Part shown: in pieces, positions 1 through 9,183 of the stretch
Numbering within the stretch: the stretch's first letter is position 1
Layout of the letters: every line of letters begins with the position of its first letter
Assembly (NCBI RefSeq): GCF_003606345.3
Contig: NZ_CP031844.2
Location: forward strand, 1,302,001 to 1,366,000
Reading direction: 5' to 3'
DNA: 64,000 nt
Source of the DNA: Bartonella krasnovii
GTDB lineage: Bacteria > Pseudomonadota > Alphaproteobacteria > Rhizobiales > Rhizobiaceae
Program-made: the position numbers and the translations under genes
Notes under the pieces: generated by a model
Seen by the model: only the letters and a program-made list of their open reading frames with translations
Databases searched by the model: none
Told to the model about the DNA's origin: nothing

Positions 1-273
1 TTGCATCAAACCTATTTCACCCGCGGCCCCTTTTATGCTTGCCTTATAATTACTTTCAACTTTTACAACAGCATGTGCTAAATTAACGGGAACATTATGC
101 TTTGTTGCAAGTTTCCGAATAAGAAACTCATAAGGACGCGCAGATGTCTTAGAAGCAACAATTACTGAGCCTTCTTTTGATTCTGCAATATTTAAGGCAC
201 TATGAGTCCAGTTTATATTAAATATAAAAAATACAGCACACGCTGTATTTAACAAGATTTTTAAAAATTGCAT
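1..273 (-). CDS. Lytic transglycosylase, SLT domain (partial, runs off window start)
   Basis: Ninety-one N-terminal codons read on the minus strand from an ATG at 273; the rest lies beyond base 1. The protein starts with a hydrophobic signal-type segment (about residues 2-25, rich in L, I, F and A), so export to the periplasm is likely. Residues near 72-91 carry the classic SLT pattern VESNY followed by GAAGEIGLMQ, in which the Glu of VESNY is the expected catalytic acid and the GLMQ block is conserved in family-1 soluble transglycosylases. Such enzymes cut the MurNAc-GlcNAc bond of peptidoglycan, and in Bartonella relatives may be housekeeping or linked to secretion systems; which one cannot be told from this fragment. 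The upstream spacer is AT-rich with GAGAAAGAAA just before the ATG as a weak ribosome site. Confidence 0.85.
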   Translation of the reverse strand, partial: MQFLKILLNTACAVFFIFNINWTHSALNIAESKEGSVIVASKTSARPYEFLIRKLATKHNVPVNLAHAVVKVESNYKASIKGAAGEIGLMQ

Positions 274-1596
274 TTTCTTTCTCTTCACAACATTCTCAAA
301 TTCTATTCCAAGTAGTTTGCAAACATATTGTACAAAAAAGAAAGCAAAAGAACGGCTTTAAAAAGGAAATACTAAGACAATTTCAAGATAAAACTCTATA
401 TCAAAAGAAAATCTCTTTATACACAAATTATAGACTTCCCTATATCATAAAATAAAAAAATAAAGATACTATAGCTAATCTTATAGCATATTCAATGAAT
501 ATGATATACTCGATCCATTTCTATTATTGCTGTTGTATCACCAGTTTTTATAGTACAAAGATAGAAATTTAAATAGACATAATATTTTTTACAGACGATG
601 ATTAAATTCTTTATTGAGATCAATTCACAAAGCAATAGAGACAAAATCATCTATTGAAGAGTCTCGATATCGCAAAAATTTCACAAAAATAAAAACCGTT
701 ATCCATGCTTCTCATGCACAAATAAATGACCGCAACACTCTTTATCCTCAATAAACCATTAACCAAAACCAATCTCTCACCCCAGCATCGTGCATAAAAA
801 GCTCATAAATATACCAAAACTCTCATACTCCTTATCAAGTCAAAACGGCCTTTGGTATTTGAGATAACTTAAAGAAGCTTTTTACTTCTTTCTAAAAAGA
901 GCTTTTATCCACAAAAGCCCCTTGCTTTGTGTTGTGTAAAAAACTGATTTTGATTTCTTTAACAGATTGAAAACAAGAGAATAATTCCATAATATTCGAG
1001 ATTCTCTCTTCACATATAAAAGGATAAATGACTATTAAAAACAATATACTTCTTTGTTCATACAACAAAGCTTAATAATTATTTTTATCTGTTTTTTAAT
1101 TCTCAAAAATACAATATCCTCAAGGCCTTTTGACGGAAATGGACCTTTCATCCTCATCTAAACATTTTTTACTTGATCCCGGGTTATCATCTTATCAGTC
1201 TAGCACCCCATCTTTACAAATCGTACAAATAAATAAACATCTTAAAATCTGCTTAACATGTTTTATTATGACAATTCGTGCCTTTGCTTTGCTAGCGATA
1301 AGTGCTCTCAGATTATTCGCACCCTTTATGAAAAGTCTGTTTTGATTTAAGCTGCTTTTTATTCTTTTTATCGCTGTAACCATTGATCATACAGTGAACC
1401 ACAATAGCTCTCGATAAACCTGCGATCACTCCTATAATGATCACAACATGATTCCTATAATCCGATTGTTTTACCTTTTAGGTAATATAAATTTTACTAA
1501 TGATCTTACAAGTTGACTATTTTCCTTGCACTTTTCAAAACGTCACAAAAAGCCCTCCCCCTTAAAATCACCCCCCAAAGCGCGATTAAAAAATAA
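274..1596. other. Gene-poor spacer, nothing recognised
   Basis: About 1.3 kb of AT-rich DNA. Short open frames exist on both strands (for example 1130-1345), but they overlap in opposite orientations, lack ribosome sites and resemble no family I know. Decayed gene sequence is possible; no structure was recognised. Confidence 0.5.
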
Positions 1597-1992
1597 TTAA
1601 AAATAAGCATTCGCAATGGAAGGACGAGACATCGCTTTTGAGAGAGCCATAGCAACAGTTTCACCAAACTTGTGGGCCTTTTCACGACTCTGACCACTTT
1701 CAGAAGCAAATAAAACCGCATCGCGACGCACTTGCTCAATAAACAGCTCTTGCTGCTGAGGACTCATCTTAGAAAGACGCTCAATAACATCTGGAAAAGC
1801 CATCGCCCATCTCTCTAGCAATAACGCCTCTGTTACCTCAACCTGCTGAGAAGAAGAAGAAGAGGAGGAAGAAGAGAACAGGTAGCTAGAAAGGAACTTA
1901 TGAACCACGACACTGCGAGAAGCAAAAATAGCCACGCCAAAAAAAAGAAATATAAATAAAATAAAAGCAATACGACTGGAGAAAAATCCCAT
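1597..1992 (-). CDS. Hypothetical single-pass membrane protein with poly-serine tract
   Basis: 131 aa, unrecognised. Residues about 8-24 form one strongly hydrophobic helix (AFILFIFLFFGVAIFA), so the protein is probably an N-terminally anchored inner-membrane or exported protein. A run of nine serines (about residues 40-48) encoded by TCT/TCC codons follows, then a helical, charged domain of about 80 residues containing WAMAFPDVIERLSKMSPQQQ. GGTAAGAGATA precedes the ATG and supports the start. The serine tract is a trinucleotide-type repeat that could change length by slippage without breaking frame. It stands alone, with more than 1.3 kb of spacer on one side and 2 kb on the other. It looks like a real gene because the frame is long, has a ribosome site and an amphipathic C-terminal half, but no function can be assigned. 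Confidence 0.6.
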   Translation of the reverse strand: MGFFSSRIAFILFIFLFFGVAIFASRSVVVHKFLSSYLFSSSSSSSSSQQVEVTEALLLERWAMAFPDVIERLSKMSPQQQELFIEQVRRDAVLFASESGQSREKAHKFGETVAMALSKAMSRPSIANAYF

Positions 1993-2210
1993 TATCTCTT
2001 ACCTAAAGATCACAGAATCAAACACAGATTCTCTTTATAGCATTCAACGATTTTTCAATAAAGAAAAACTCTCATTATTGAAAACCAACACGATAACACA
2101 AACCACTCAACGAACTCTTATCCCCCTAAAACTACATGCCACGTAATAATAAATTTAACACCTTTTAAGGCCCCTAAAAACACCTTACCAAGCCCTAAAA
2201 ATAACTTATA

Positions 2211-2242
2211 AAAAAACCTGACTGAGGAAATCCTCAGTCAGG
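2211..2242 (-). terminator. Rho-independent terminator (minus strand)
   Basis: Arms CCTGACTGAGGA (2217-2228) and TCCTCAGTCAGG (2231-2242) are perfect 12-bp complements with a 2-nt centre. On the minus strand the stem is followed by at least six T (the A-run at 2211-2216). No annotated gene ends here, which is the main argument for an RNA transcribed from the right. Confidence 0.75.
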
Positions 2243-2330
2243 CCAGACGATCTAGGGGATCCACGCGGGGGGGGGGGGAGGAGGTTCCCCGACCGTCTTC
2301 TCGCATCGACCACTAAGATAACCGATGCAA
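2211..2330 (-). ncRNA. Candidate structured minus-strand RNA with C12 tract and terminator
   Basis: Read on the minus strand, this 120-nt stretch holds a chain of stems. GCATCG pairs with CGATGC across a 14-nt loop (2303-2328). An outer AGACG/CGTCT stem (about 2245-2297) encloses GGGGA/TCCCC and a homopolymer of twelve G on the plus strand (2267-2278), which is C12 in the transcript. Last comes a perfect 12-bp hairpin followed by a T-run. The segment is GC-rich in an AT-rich spacer and ends in a terminator-like element, as an independent small RNA or an attenuated leader would. The next minus-strand gene starts at 1992, about 220 nt downstream. No promoter is clear and I do not recognise a known family, so transcription is an inference. 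Confidence 0.4.
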
Positions 2331-4068
2331 TATTCTTGCTATGGAATAAAATGCTTTAAACAACAAGAAATTCTTATCATCTTATACGCAAAAAAACAAA
2401 AAAGAATTATAAATTGTTTAAAAATGGTGAAATTTAGGCAAAAAAAATTCAAAATGCACCAATTTGAAGCAATTTTATTCTCAAAAGTATTAATCAGAAT
2501 CTACAACCATCATAATTTTTATAATAATTTCTTTCACAACTCTGGTACTCATTATTAAAAAACAAGTAATCTGTATATATTCATCCTATAAAAGATAGAA
2601 TCAGCAGAATCACTTGTCCAACAGCGATCACCACAAAAGAAAAACGTCGTCTTTTGCCTTATACAATAACAGTAGAAACATCTGTTCAAAAGAACAGATA
2701 AATTATTTAATAAAAACAATAAATTAGAGAGAAAATTTTATCTATCTTTATGAAGATTTCTGAAAATGCCCCTTTAAAAATATTATCAAATCTCTTGACT
2801 GCTAACATCAATAAAGAATTGAAATAACTTATGAAAAAATGAAACCTTTAAAGGTATTTATTTCAAATCATGCCCCATGATCATTCCCAATAACAATAAA
2901 CTATCTTACAATAGCCAACAAACCCCTCCATGCTATCGTAAAAGAAACGATGAATGCAGATATTTCTTTTAATCTTTACCACTTAAACTGCCTTACAAAA
3001 TGATCAATAAAACAATTTTTATATTCAAAAATTTCTCTACTCTTTTCACATATCAAGATATTGATTTTAATAATTATTGATCATTTTCATATTAAATGAC
3101 GATCCCCAACCTTATAAGCGCCCCCTATTTTACATCTTCCAATATTAAATCAATCACAGCCCACTATCGCATATCATAAATAAGATTGGCATAGGAATAA
3201 AAGTAATAAAAAGAGTCAAAATATCTCCGATGAGCCATTTTAAAGCAAGGATAATACAATATTGAAAACTGGAAATAAAACGATGATGCAAGCTTACAAT
3301 TTTTATTTACACGAAAAAAGATATTGCTCTATGAATTTTACGCTATATCACTCAATAAGCTGTACCAAAAGATACCTGCGTAAGCAAAAACAGAAATTCA
3401 CTTTTGGCAAGAAAAAGGGACTTATTTAATAACCTTCATGATCAAGAGATACAAAGCTTTCATTTTTTTATTGCTTTCAACCGCTGATTACCCATAGATC
3501 ACCGCCAATCTAATTTTTATAAATATAACACAAAGCATATATATAATAGCTGTGTTATATGAACTCTTGTAAGATAAGATTGAAAAGCACCATCTTTGAC
3601 ATTTATAAAGGTACAAACTACCACCATATTATATTGCAGCTGTTCTCATATTGAGAATATATGTAGGAAAGGATTATTGCCTTTTTCAAACGGTTCTATT
3701 GACACAAAACCTCTTTTGAAACAGAAAAACAGACGCTTTTAGATTGTAAAAATTAAAGATTTAAAATAAAAAATATTCTTTTATTGAAAGACCTTATTGG
3801 AATTTTACAAGGTCATTCATCTTTTAAAATCAATTTATTGATGAATTAATAACACGATATCAAGACACCTGAAATGATAATTCTTACAGCCTTACTCTAT
3901 AAGAATTTATTACACAGACCTCCACGCCACTATGAAATACCAATACCTTAATATAAAGACATAATACAAATACAAAAAAACAATAACTTTTCAATAATTG
4001 AATAAAGTTTTATCTCTGTGCTATTCCTTGAGAAAGATCAGAGAATAAAGCATATTAACAAACACGGC

Positions 4069-5007
4069 TTATGCAAAATCGATTTGTTTATCTTTAATAT
4101 CATCAACCAATAAACGCGGATCACGAGCAAGCCAAATTGTCACCACACATGCCTCACTCTTTTTACTTTGTATAGGAGTAAGACAAATCGTTTGCTCTAA
4201 AACAAGTCCCGCATTTTTAAGCCATTGTTCTATTTGTGAAGCCGAAAATCCAAGGTGCATCAGCTCTTGATCAGGATGTGAAGACTGAACTTTATGATAA
4301 CAAAAATCCACAATTAATAAACGCCCATGAGGACGTAAAACATCTGATATTTTATGAAGAACCATTTCAGGGTTTTCAAGAAAATGTAAAACCCAATGAA
4401 GAATGACTAAATCAAAAGTTGTCTCTCCAACAGGCAAATGCAAAATATCACGATCAAGTACAACTTCAACCGCATGCGTATAAAGATCAGAAAACAATTT
4501 TAAGAGAGAATCTCCCCCTATTCCAATATTGAGCATCCTCTGAAATGGCTTATCACCCACGATCTTAAGTAAAGCATTTTCCACACTATGATCTGTCACA
4601 TAGGACGATCGCAAGACATCCCATTGCGACGTATTGTGTAAGAAATGCTTCTTTCTTATTTTTTGACGCTGCTTTTTGATATCCTTCAAACGCTCTAAAT
4701 CGTGCGCTAACAACATATCATGCTTTGGCAAAGACGAAAGAATGCTCATCACAATATCTTTACCCCAAAAATCATGACAAAGCTTAAAATAAAGACAACC
4801 TTCCTTCTGATAACGCCCAATCAATCGTGCTTCGTACAATAAACACAAATTTCGTAATATACACGCTTGCGACTGATCAAGAATAAAAATAAAATCAGGA
4901 ATTGTTAAATCTTCATGATTTAAGAGTCTGAGAACACGTAAATGACTCACTTCTGCAACTGCTTTCAGCAGCACAATTATCGCATCTAAACTTGCACTTT
5001 TTTTCAT
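4069..5007 (-). CDS. ArsR-type HTH plus class I methyltransferase fusion, shortened SAM core
   Basis: 312 aa. Residues about 1-95 look like an ArsR winged helix (LLKAVAEVSHLRVLRLLNHE, then the recognition region around ILDQSQACILRNLCLLYEA and a wing with GRYQKEGCLYFKL). Residues about 150-260 follow a methyltransferase of the family often found beside metF in alphaproteobacteria: FDLVILHWVLHFLENPE and LRPHGRLLIVDF match late core motifs. The early SAM motif reads LNIGIGGDSLLKLF instead of the usual D-L-G-x-G-x-G, and the segment that normally carries the SAM ribose-binding acid and the following helix seems missing: SDLYTHAVE jumps directly to VVLDRDILHLP. It is also shorter than the roughly 330-340 aa I expect. 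The domain may therefore bind ligand weakly or be degenerate, with the gene kept as a regulator. No metF lies next to it here. Confidence 0.75.
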   Translation of the reverse strand: MKKSASLDAIIVLLKAVAEVSHLRVLRLLNHEDLTIPDFIFILDQSQACILRNLCLLYEARLIGRYQKEGCLYFKLCHDFWGKDIVMSILSSLPKHDMLLAHDLERLKDIKKQRQKIRKKHFLHNTSQWDVLRSSYVTDHSVENALLKIVGDKPFQRMLNIGIGGDSLLKLFSDLYTHAVEVVLDRDILHLPVGETTFDLVILHWVLHFLENPEMVLHKISDVLRPHGRLLIVDFCYHKVQSSHPDQELMHLGFSASQIEQWLKNAGLVLEQTICLTPIQSKKSEACVVTIWLARDPRLLVDDIKDKQIDFA

Positions 5008-5688
5008 AATTATTCCCTAAACCTCCCTATAAAGATTTGTTTATAGGAACAAAAGTCAAGCATAATGCGCATATTCTTATCTATTTTTCTCCCACTTTTT
5101 ATCACATTATGAAAAAAATGGGCCACTGTAAAAGATGAATAGCTTTTATTTTATTGTCAAAAATAATTATAATATATTGATTTATAATAGTTATTTATCA
5201 TTATTTAACCTAAATAAAAGGCTAAAGTATCGTAATTTTTTCTCATTTCAAACCTATTCATGGTAAATCAAACAACACCATTCTCTAGCACCTCAGAAAC
5301 AGTAACCTATGGATAAAAAACATGAAGGTAAATGAAATACCCCTTCATAACTATCTCAAAACAAAAACGATCCAACTTGGGGAGAAAATAAATAATAAGA
5401 TGGTTTTACTTTTCGCTTTTTCAGAAAAGACGCTCATGCTTAATGATCAGAGCATTTGCAAAATAGCATTTTCCATAAAAAGATTCCCCCTCTTCATGGC
5501 AACTTTACAAATAAGAACAGCTATATCATGAGTAGAATGGCGTTATTTACACCGTGGACTCATAAAGAGTCTCTCCTTTTTCCAATGAATAAAAACTTTC
5601 ACGAAGCACACACGACTTTATTGATGAATATCACCAACATAAAAACACACTTATTTTCTCGATAAAGTTCCAATAAGATTAAGAAATT
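5008..5688. repeat. Spacer with diverged intergenic repeat copy A (about 5221-5380)
   Basis: About 680 bp with no gene I trust; the two frames at 5322-5665 overlap each other and fall on the repeat. Positions about 5240-5280 read TTTTTTCTCATTTCAAACC, then CATGGTAAATCAAACAA; positions 5308-5365 contain CTATGGATAAAAAACATGAA and CTTCATAACTATCTCAAAAC. The same blocks in the same order occur near 8810-8930, 25720-25850 and 55095-55210, so this is one member of a dispersed repeat family. Confidence 0.45.
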
Positions 5689-7338
5689 CTAGCGTGTAAG
5701 TGGCTTATAATTTACATGCTTAGGATTAAGAGACTCTGCCCCAAGGCGGCGAACTTTATCAGCCTCATATTCAGCAAAATTCCCTTCAAACCATTCCACA
5801 TGGCCCTCACCTTCGAAGGCTAAAATATGCGTTGCCAATCGATCAAGAAACATACGATCATGCGATATAATCACTGCACAACCAGCAAAATTTTCTAATG
5901 CATCTTCCAATGCACCCAACGTTTCAGTATCAAGATCATTTGTTGGTTCATCAAGAAGTAGCACATTCCCCCCCTCTTTTAGAAGTTTAGCCAAATGGAC
6001 GCGATTGCGCTGCCCGCCTGACAAATTTGCTACCCTTTGCTGTTGATCGACCCCTTTGAAATTAAAAGCACCACAATAAGCACGGCTATTCATCTCATAT
6101 TTGCCTAACTTAATAATATCATTTCCGCCAGAAATCTCCTCCCAAACAGTTTTATCCCCAGCCAAGGAATCGCGACTCTGATCCACATAACTCATATGAA
6201 CTGTTTCACCAATCCTTATTTGACCTGAATCGGGCTGTTCTTGTCCCGTCAACATTTTAAACAAGGTCGACTTTCCCATACCATTGGCCCCAATAACGCC
6301 AACAATGCCCCCAGCGGGAAGTTTAAAAGAGAGAGAATCAATCAACACACGTTCACCATAAGCTTTAGAGAGATGATCAACTTCAATAACAACCTGACCT
6401 AATCTTTCTCCAATAGGAATAATGATTTGCGCCTCTCCAGGACGGCGTTCACGTGCCGCCTGAACCAACTCATCATAAGCTTTAATACGCGCTTTTGACT
6501 TTGCTTGTCTCCCTTTTGGACTAGAAGCAATCCATTCTTTCTCACGTGATAAAGCACGTTGACGCGCAGCCTCTTCACGCCCTTCTTGAGCCAAACGCTT
6601 AGCTTTAGCCCCCAAATAAGCAGAATAGTTCCCCTCATAAGGGATACCTTTACCGCGATCTAACTCTAAAATCCATCCCGTAACATTGTCGAGAAAGTAA
6701 CGATCATGGGTTATCAAAAGTACAGCGCCAGGATATTCACGCAGATACCTTTCAAGCCAAGCCGTCGTTTCAGCATCTAAGTGGTTTGTCGGTTCATCCA
6801 AAAGCAACAAATCAGGTTTTGACAAGAGCAATTTGCAAAGTGCCACACGCCGCTTTTCACCACCCGAAAGTTTTGTCACATCACCCTGAGCTGGCGGACA
6901 ACCAAGAGCAGCCATCGCCATTTCCACTTGACTTTCTAAATCCCAAAGATTCTGACTGTCAATAATATCCTGAAGCTTTGCACTTTCATCAGCCGTTTCC
7001 TCGCTATAATTCATCATCAATTCGTTATAACGCTCAAGAATAGCCTGTTTATCCGCAACACCTTCCATCACATTGCCAAGCACATCTTTACTTGCATCAA
7101 GCAAAGGTTCCTGTGGTAGATAGCCACAACGAGCCCCTTCAGAAAGCCATGCTTCTCCCGTATATTCTTTATCTAGCCCAGCCATAATCCGTAGAATAGT
7201 CGATTTACCCGCGCCATTTGGCCCTAAAATGCCGATCTTCGCATCTGGATAAAAAGACAAATGAATATTTTCTAAAATTTTTTTATTGCCGTAAAACTTG
7301 TTGAGCCCAGCCATATGGTAGATAAATTGACGTGCCAT
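5689..7338 (-). CDS. ettA: Energy-dependent translational throttle protein EttA (ABC-F ATPase)
   Basis: 549 aa, close to the usual length of about 555. Two ABC cassettes are visible. The first has Walker A GPNGAGKS (residues 39-46), signature LSGGEKRR (about 157-164) and Walker B LLLLDEPTNHLD. The second has GANGMGKST (about 354), signature LSGGQRNR (about 441) and LLLDEPTNDLD. No transmembrane segments are present, as expected for ABC-F proteins, which act on the ribosome rather than in transport. The charged linker between the cassettes (REEAARQRALSREKEWI) fits the P-site tRNA interaction motif region. EttA is known to gate the first peptide-bond step according to ADP/ATP level. The gene is monocistronic here, flanked by spacers on both sides. 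Confidence 0.95.
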   Translation of the reverse strand: MARQFIYHMAGLNKFYGNKKILENIHLSFYPDAKIGILGPNGAGKSTILRIMAGLDKEYTGEAWLSEGARCGYLPQEPLLDASKDVLGNVMEGVADKQAILERYNELMMNYSEETADESAKLQDIIDSQNLWDLESQVEMAMAALGCPPAQGDVTKLSGGEKRRVALCKLLLSKPDLLLLDEPTNHLDAETTAWLERYLREYPGAVLLITHDRYFLDNVTGWILELDRGKGIPYEGNYSAYLGAKAKRLAQEGREEAARQRALSREKEWIASSPKGRQAKSKARIKAYDELVQAARERRPGEAQIIIPIGERLGQVVIEVDHLSKAYGERVLIDSLSFKLPAGGIVGVIGANGMGKSTLFKMLTGQEQPDSGQIRIGETVHMSYVDQSRDSLAGDKTVWEEISGGNDIIKLGKYEMNSRAYCGAFNFKGVDQQQRVANLSGGQRNRVHLAKLLKEGGNVLLLDEPTNDLDTETLGALEDALENFAGCAVIISHDRMFLDRLATHILAFEGEGHVEWFEGNFAEYEADKVRRLGAESLNPKHVNYKPLTR

Positions 7339-7516
7339 AAATTTCTCTTTATATAAGTTTCTTTTTATATTGTGCGATATTAAAGATCAGGATTTTGAAA
7401 AAACTGCTTTCGCTTTTTGAAACTGTACAGTAAATAGAGCTTACATCGTCTCAAAAGCTTTTCGCTTTAATATTGATATATTTTTTCTTATCTCACAAGC
7501 CCCGGTATGGTTTTAA

Positions 7517-8053
7517 ATGCAAAAAAACATCCCTTCAAGAAGCAAAAAGAAAATTTTTTTAGCGGTACCGGAGACATGTTATCAAACATTACCCCTCTTT
7601 TCCATACCCGATATAACATTATATTTTTACCGTATTAAACCAACCTATCAATGTAATATGGAAACAGAAAGAAAAGTAGTTCTCTATGCGCCTTCTTTTT
7701 TTTCTTTATGGGCTTTGCATTACGCAGTAAAAAATCCTTCCCTCTTTTCATCAATTTTTTGTTACGGGAAACAATGGACCTCACCCCTTGCCTTGATGTG
7801 GCTTAAATTGCGTTTACAAAACGACCGCCGCCTTATGGGATCTGATGTCCCAAGCCCAATGATCATGAAAGCTTTGCGTCAACACGTTGCAACAAATAAT
7901 GACAGTGCACTTCCCATTGGTGCGTGGTTACATTTCGTAAAAAACTATAAAATGAATTATAAAAACTTATCTATTCCCCTCTTTTGGCTTGATGATTATA
8001 AAAATAAAATCAATCTTCAACAAGCCATTTTAAAACTTCAAGACGAAATATAG
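7517..8053 (+). CDS. Hypothetical protein, possible degenerate alpha/beta-hydrolase
   Basis: 178 aa, unrecognised. KKIFLAVPETCYQTLPLF and KVVLYAPSFFSLWALHYAV look like strand-turn-helix units; the second resembles a nucleophile-elbow region of an alpha/beta hydrolase (as in L-x-G-x-S-x-G-G-x-x-A), but the glycines are absent and the expected Ser sits in an unusual APSFFS context. If it descends from that fold it is probably not a standard hydrolase. The gene ends 45 bp upstream of pncA on the same strand, so the two may be co-transcribed. The ribosome site before the ATG is weak. Codon use is AT-rich like its neighbours. The function is unknown; the call as a real gene rests on length, operon-like position and secondary-structure-like alternation. 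Confidence 0.55.
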   Translation: MQKNIPSRSKKKIFLAVPETCYQTLPLFSIPDITLYFYRIKPTYQCNMETERKVVLYAPSFFSLWALHYAVKNPSLFSSIFCYGKQWTSPLALMWLKLRLQNDRRLMGSDVPSPMIMKALRQHVATNNDSALPIGAWLHFVKNYKMNYKNLSIPLFWLDDYKNKINLQQAILKLQDEI

Positions 8054-8098
8054 CTTTTAAAAATACGATAAAAGCTCATCTCCTATAGGAATATATTT

Positions 8099-8707
8099 AT
8101 GGAAAAAAAAGCCTTACTCGTCATTGATGTTCAGAATGACTTCTTACCTGGTGGAGCACTTGCAGTACCACAAGGTGATGCTATTTTACCCACCGTCAAT
8201 AATCTCATTAATCGTTTTGACCACGTTATCTTAACCCAGGACTGGCATCCCAAAAACCATTGCAGCTTTGCTTCCTGCTATCCTGAAAAAAAGCCCTATG
8301 ATACCATCAATCTTGACTATGGTCCTCAAATACTTTGGCCTGATCATTGCATACAAGGAACACAAGGAGCAGAATTTCACCCATCTCTCAAAGTGGAAAA
8401 GGCACAACTTATCCTTAGAAAAGGCTATAATCAAAAAATGGATAGTTATTCTGCTTTTCTTGAAAATGATCAAAAAACACCAACAGGTTTACAAGTTTAT
8501 CTCAAAGAACACGGTTTTACCAAGCTCGTTATGTGTGGCTTAGCAACTGACTTTTGTGTTGGATTTTCTGCTCTACACGCCATACAATATGGTTTTCACG
8601 TCAGTGTTTCATTAAATGCCTGCGCTGGTATTGATGTAAACGAATCCCTAAACATGATGCTTAAAACAATGAACGAAGCAGGTATCGAACTGTTAATGGT
8701 CTCCTAA
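8099..8707 (+). CDS. pncA: Nicotinamidase/pyrazinamidase
   Basis: 202 aa, isochorismatase-like fold. The catalytic Asp is D10 in LLVIDVQNDF, the metal ligands D48, H50 and H54 lie in DWHPKNH, LWPDHC follows at 79-84, the catalytic Lys is K108 in LRKGYNQKMDSYSAF, and the nucleophile is C153 in GLATDFCV. All residues required for hydrolysis of nicotinamide to nicotinate and ammonia are present, so the enzyme should feed the nicotinate branch of NAD salvage in the cytoplasm. The start has AGGAATAT upstream. It follows the 178-aa hypothetical gene by 45 bp. Near the end the family's usual DACR reads NACA, a small deviation away from the active site. Confidence 0.93.
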   Translation: MEKKALLVIDVQNDFLPGGALAVPQGDAILPTVNNLINRFDHVILTQDWHPKNHCSFASCYPEKKPYDTINLDYGPQILWPDHCIQGTQGAEFHPSLKVEKAQLILRKGYNQKMDSYSAFLENDQKTPTGLQVYLKEHGFTKLVMCGLATDFCVGFSALHAIQYGFHVSVSLNACAGIDVNESLNMMLKTMNEAGIELLMVS

Positions 8708-9183
8708 AATATTGTTTTCTGGCAATCTTATAAGACACTTAATTTATAAGAAATAAGTTATTTTTACATATTTTTTCATATCTAAGTGAGAAACTAGAAT
8801 AGGGTAAGATTCTCTCATTTCAAACCAATTTATACTAAATGAATATTCTCTTACACGTCATAAATAGGATCAATATGAAAATAAAACCATTCAAGAAAGC
8901 AGCAAAATGCCTCTTATGCATCGTTAAATACAAGAGCTGCCATCGGTACTGAAAGCGGATAAAAATATCACGCCCGTTTGCCCCTTTTATTCAAGTCCAA
9001 TCTATCCAAGAGATTTTACATTATCCCTTCACGGGAAGAAGCATGTCATAGATTCAACTTTAAAGTCAAGGACTCCACTAAGAAAGGCAATGGCATTTTG
9101 TTTTGCACGAAAGACCTCTTCTATTAATTATATTACGAATATGCGATAAACAAAATCATGAAAAAAATAGAAGTTTTAATGAA
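8708..9183. repeat. Spacer with diverged intergenic repeat copy B (about 8800-8990)
   Basis: No gene seen in 476 bp. TTCTCTCATTTCAAACCAAT at about 8811, followed by ACTAAATGAATATTCTCTTA and later CTCTTATGCATCG, align with the spacers near 5240, 25730 and 55095. It is a weaker member of the dispersed repeat family. Confidence 0.4.

Larger units (their letters stand above)
1993..4068. other. Two-kilobase gene-poor spacer with one structured element
   Basis: No convincing gene in about 2 kb. The only clear structure is the hairpin cluster at 2211-2330, described separately. A stretch near 3490-3535 (around ATAGATCACCGCC and CTAATTTTTATAAATATAA) resembles 34255-34290, another spacer, which suggests a shared dispersed sequence or decayed ancestor. 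Otherwise AT-rich and without long frames. Confidence 0.5.

Noticed and set aside
1130-1383. Overlapping small frames in the first spacer
   Set aside because: Opposite strands over the same bases, no ribosome site, no family.
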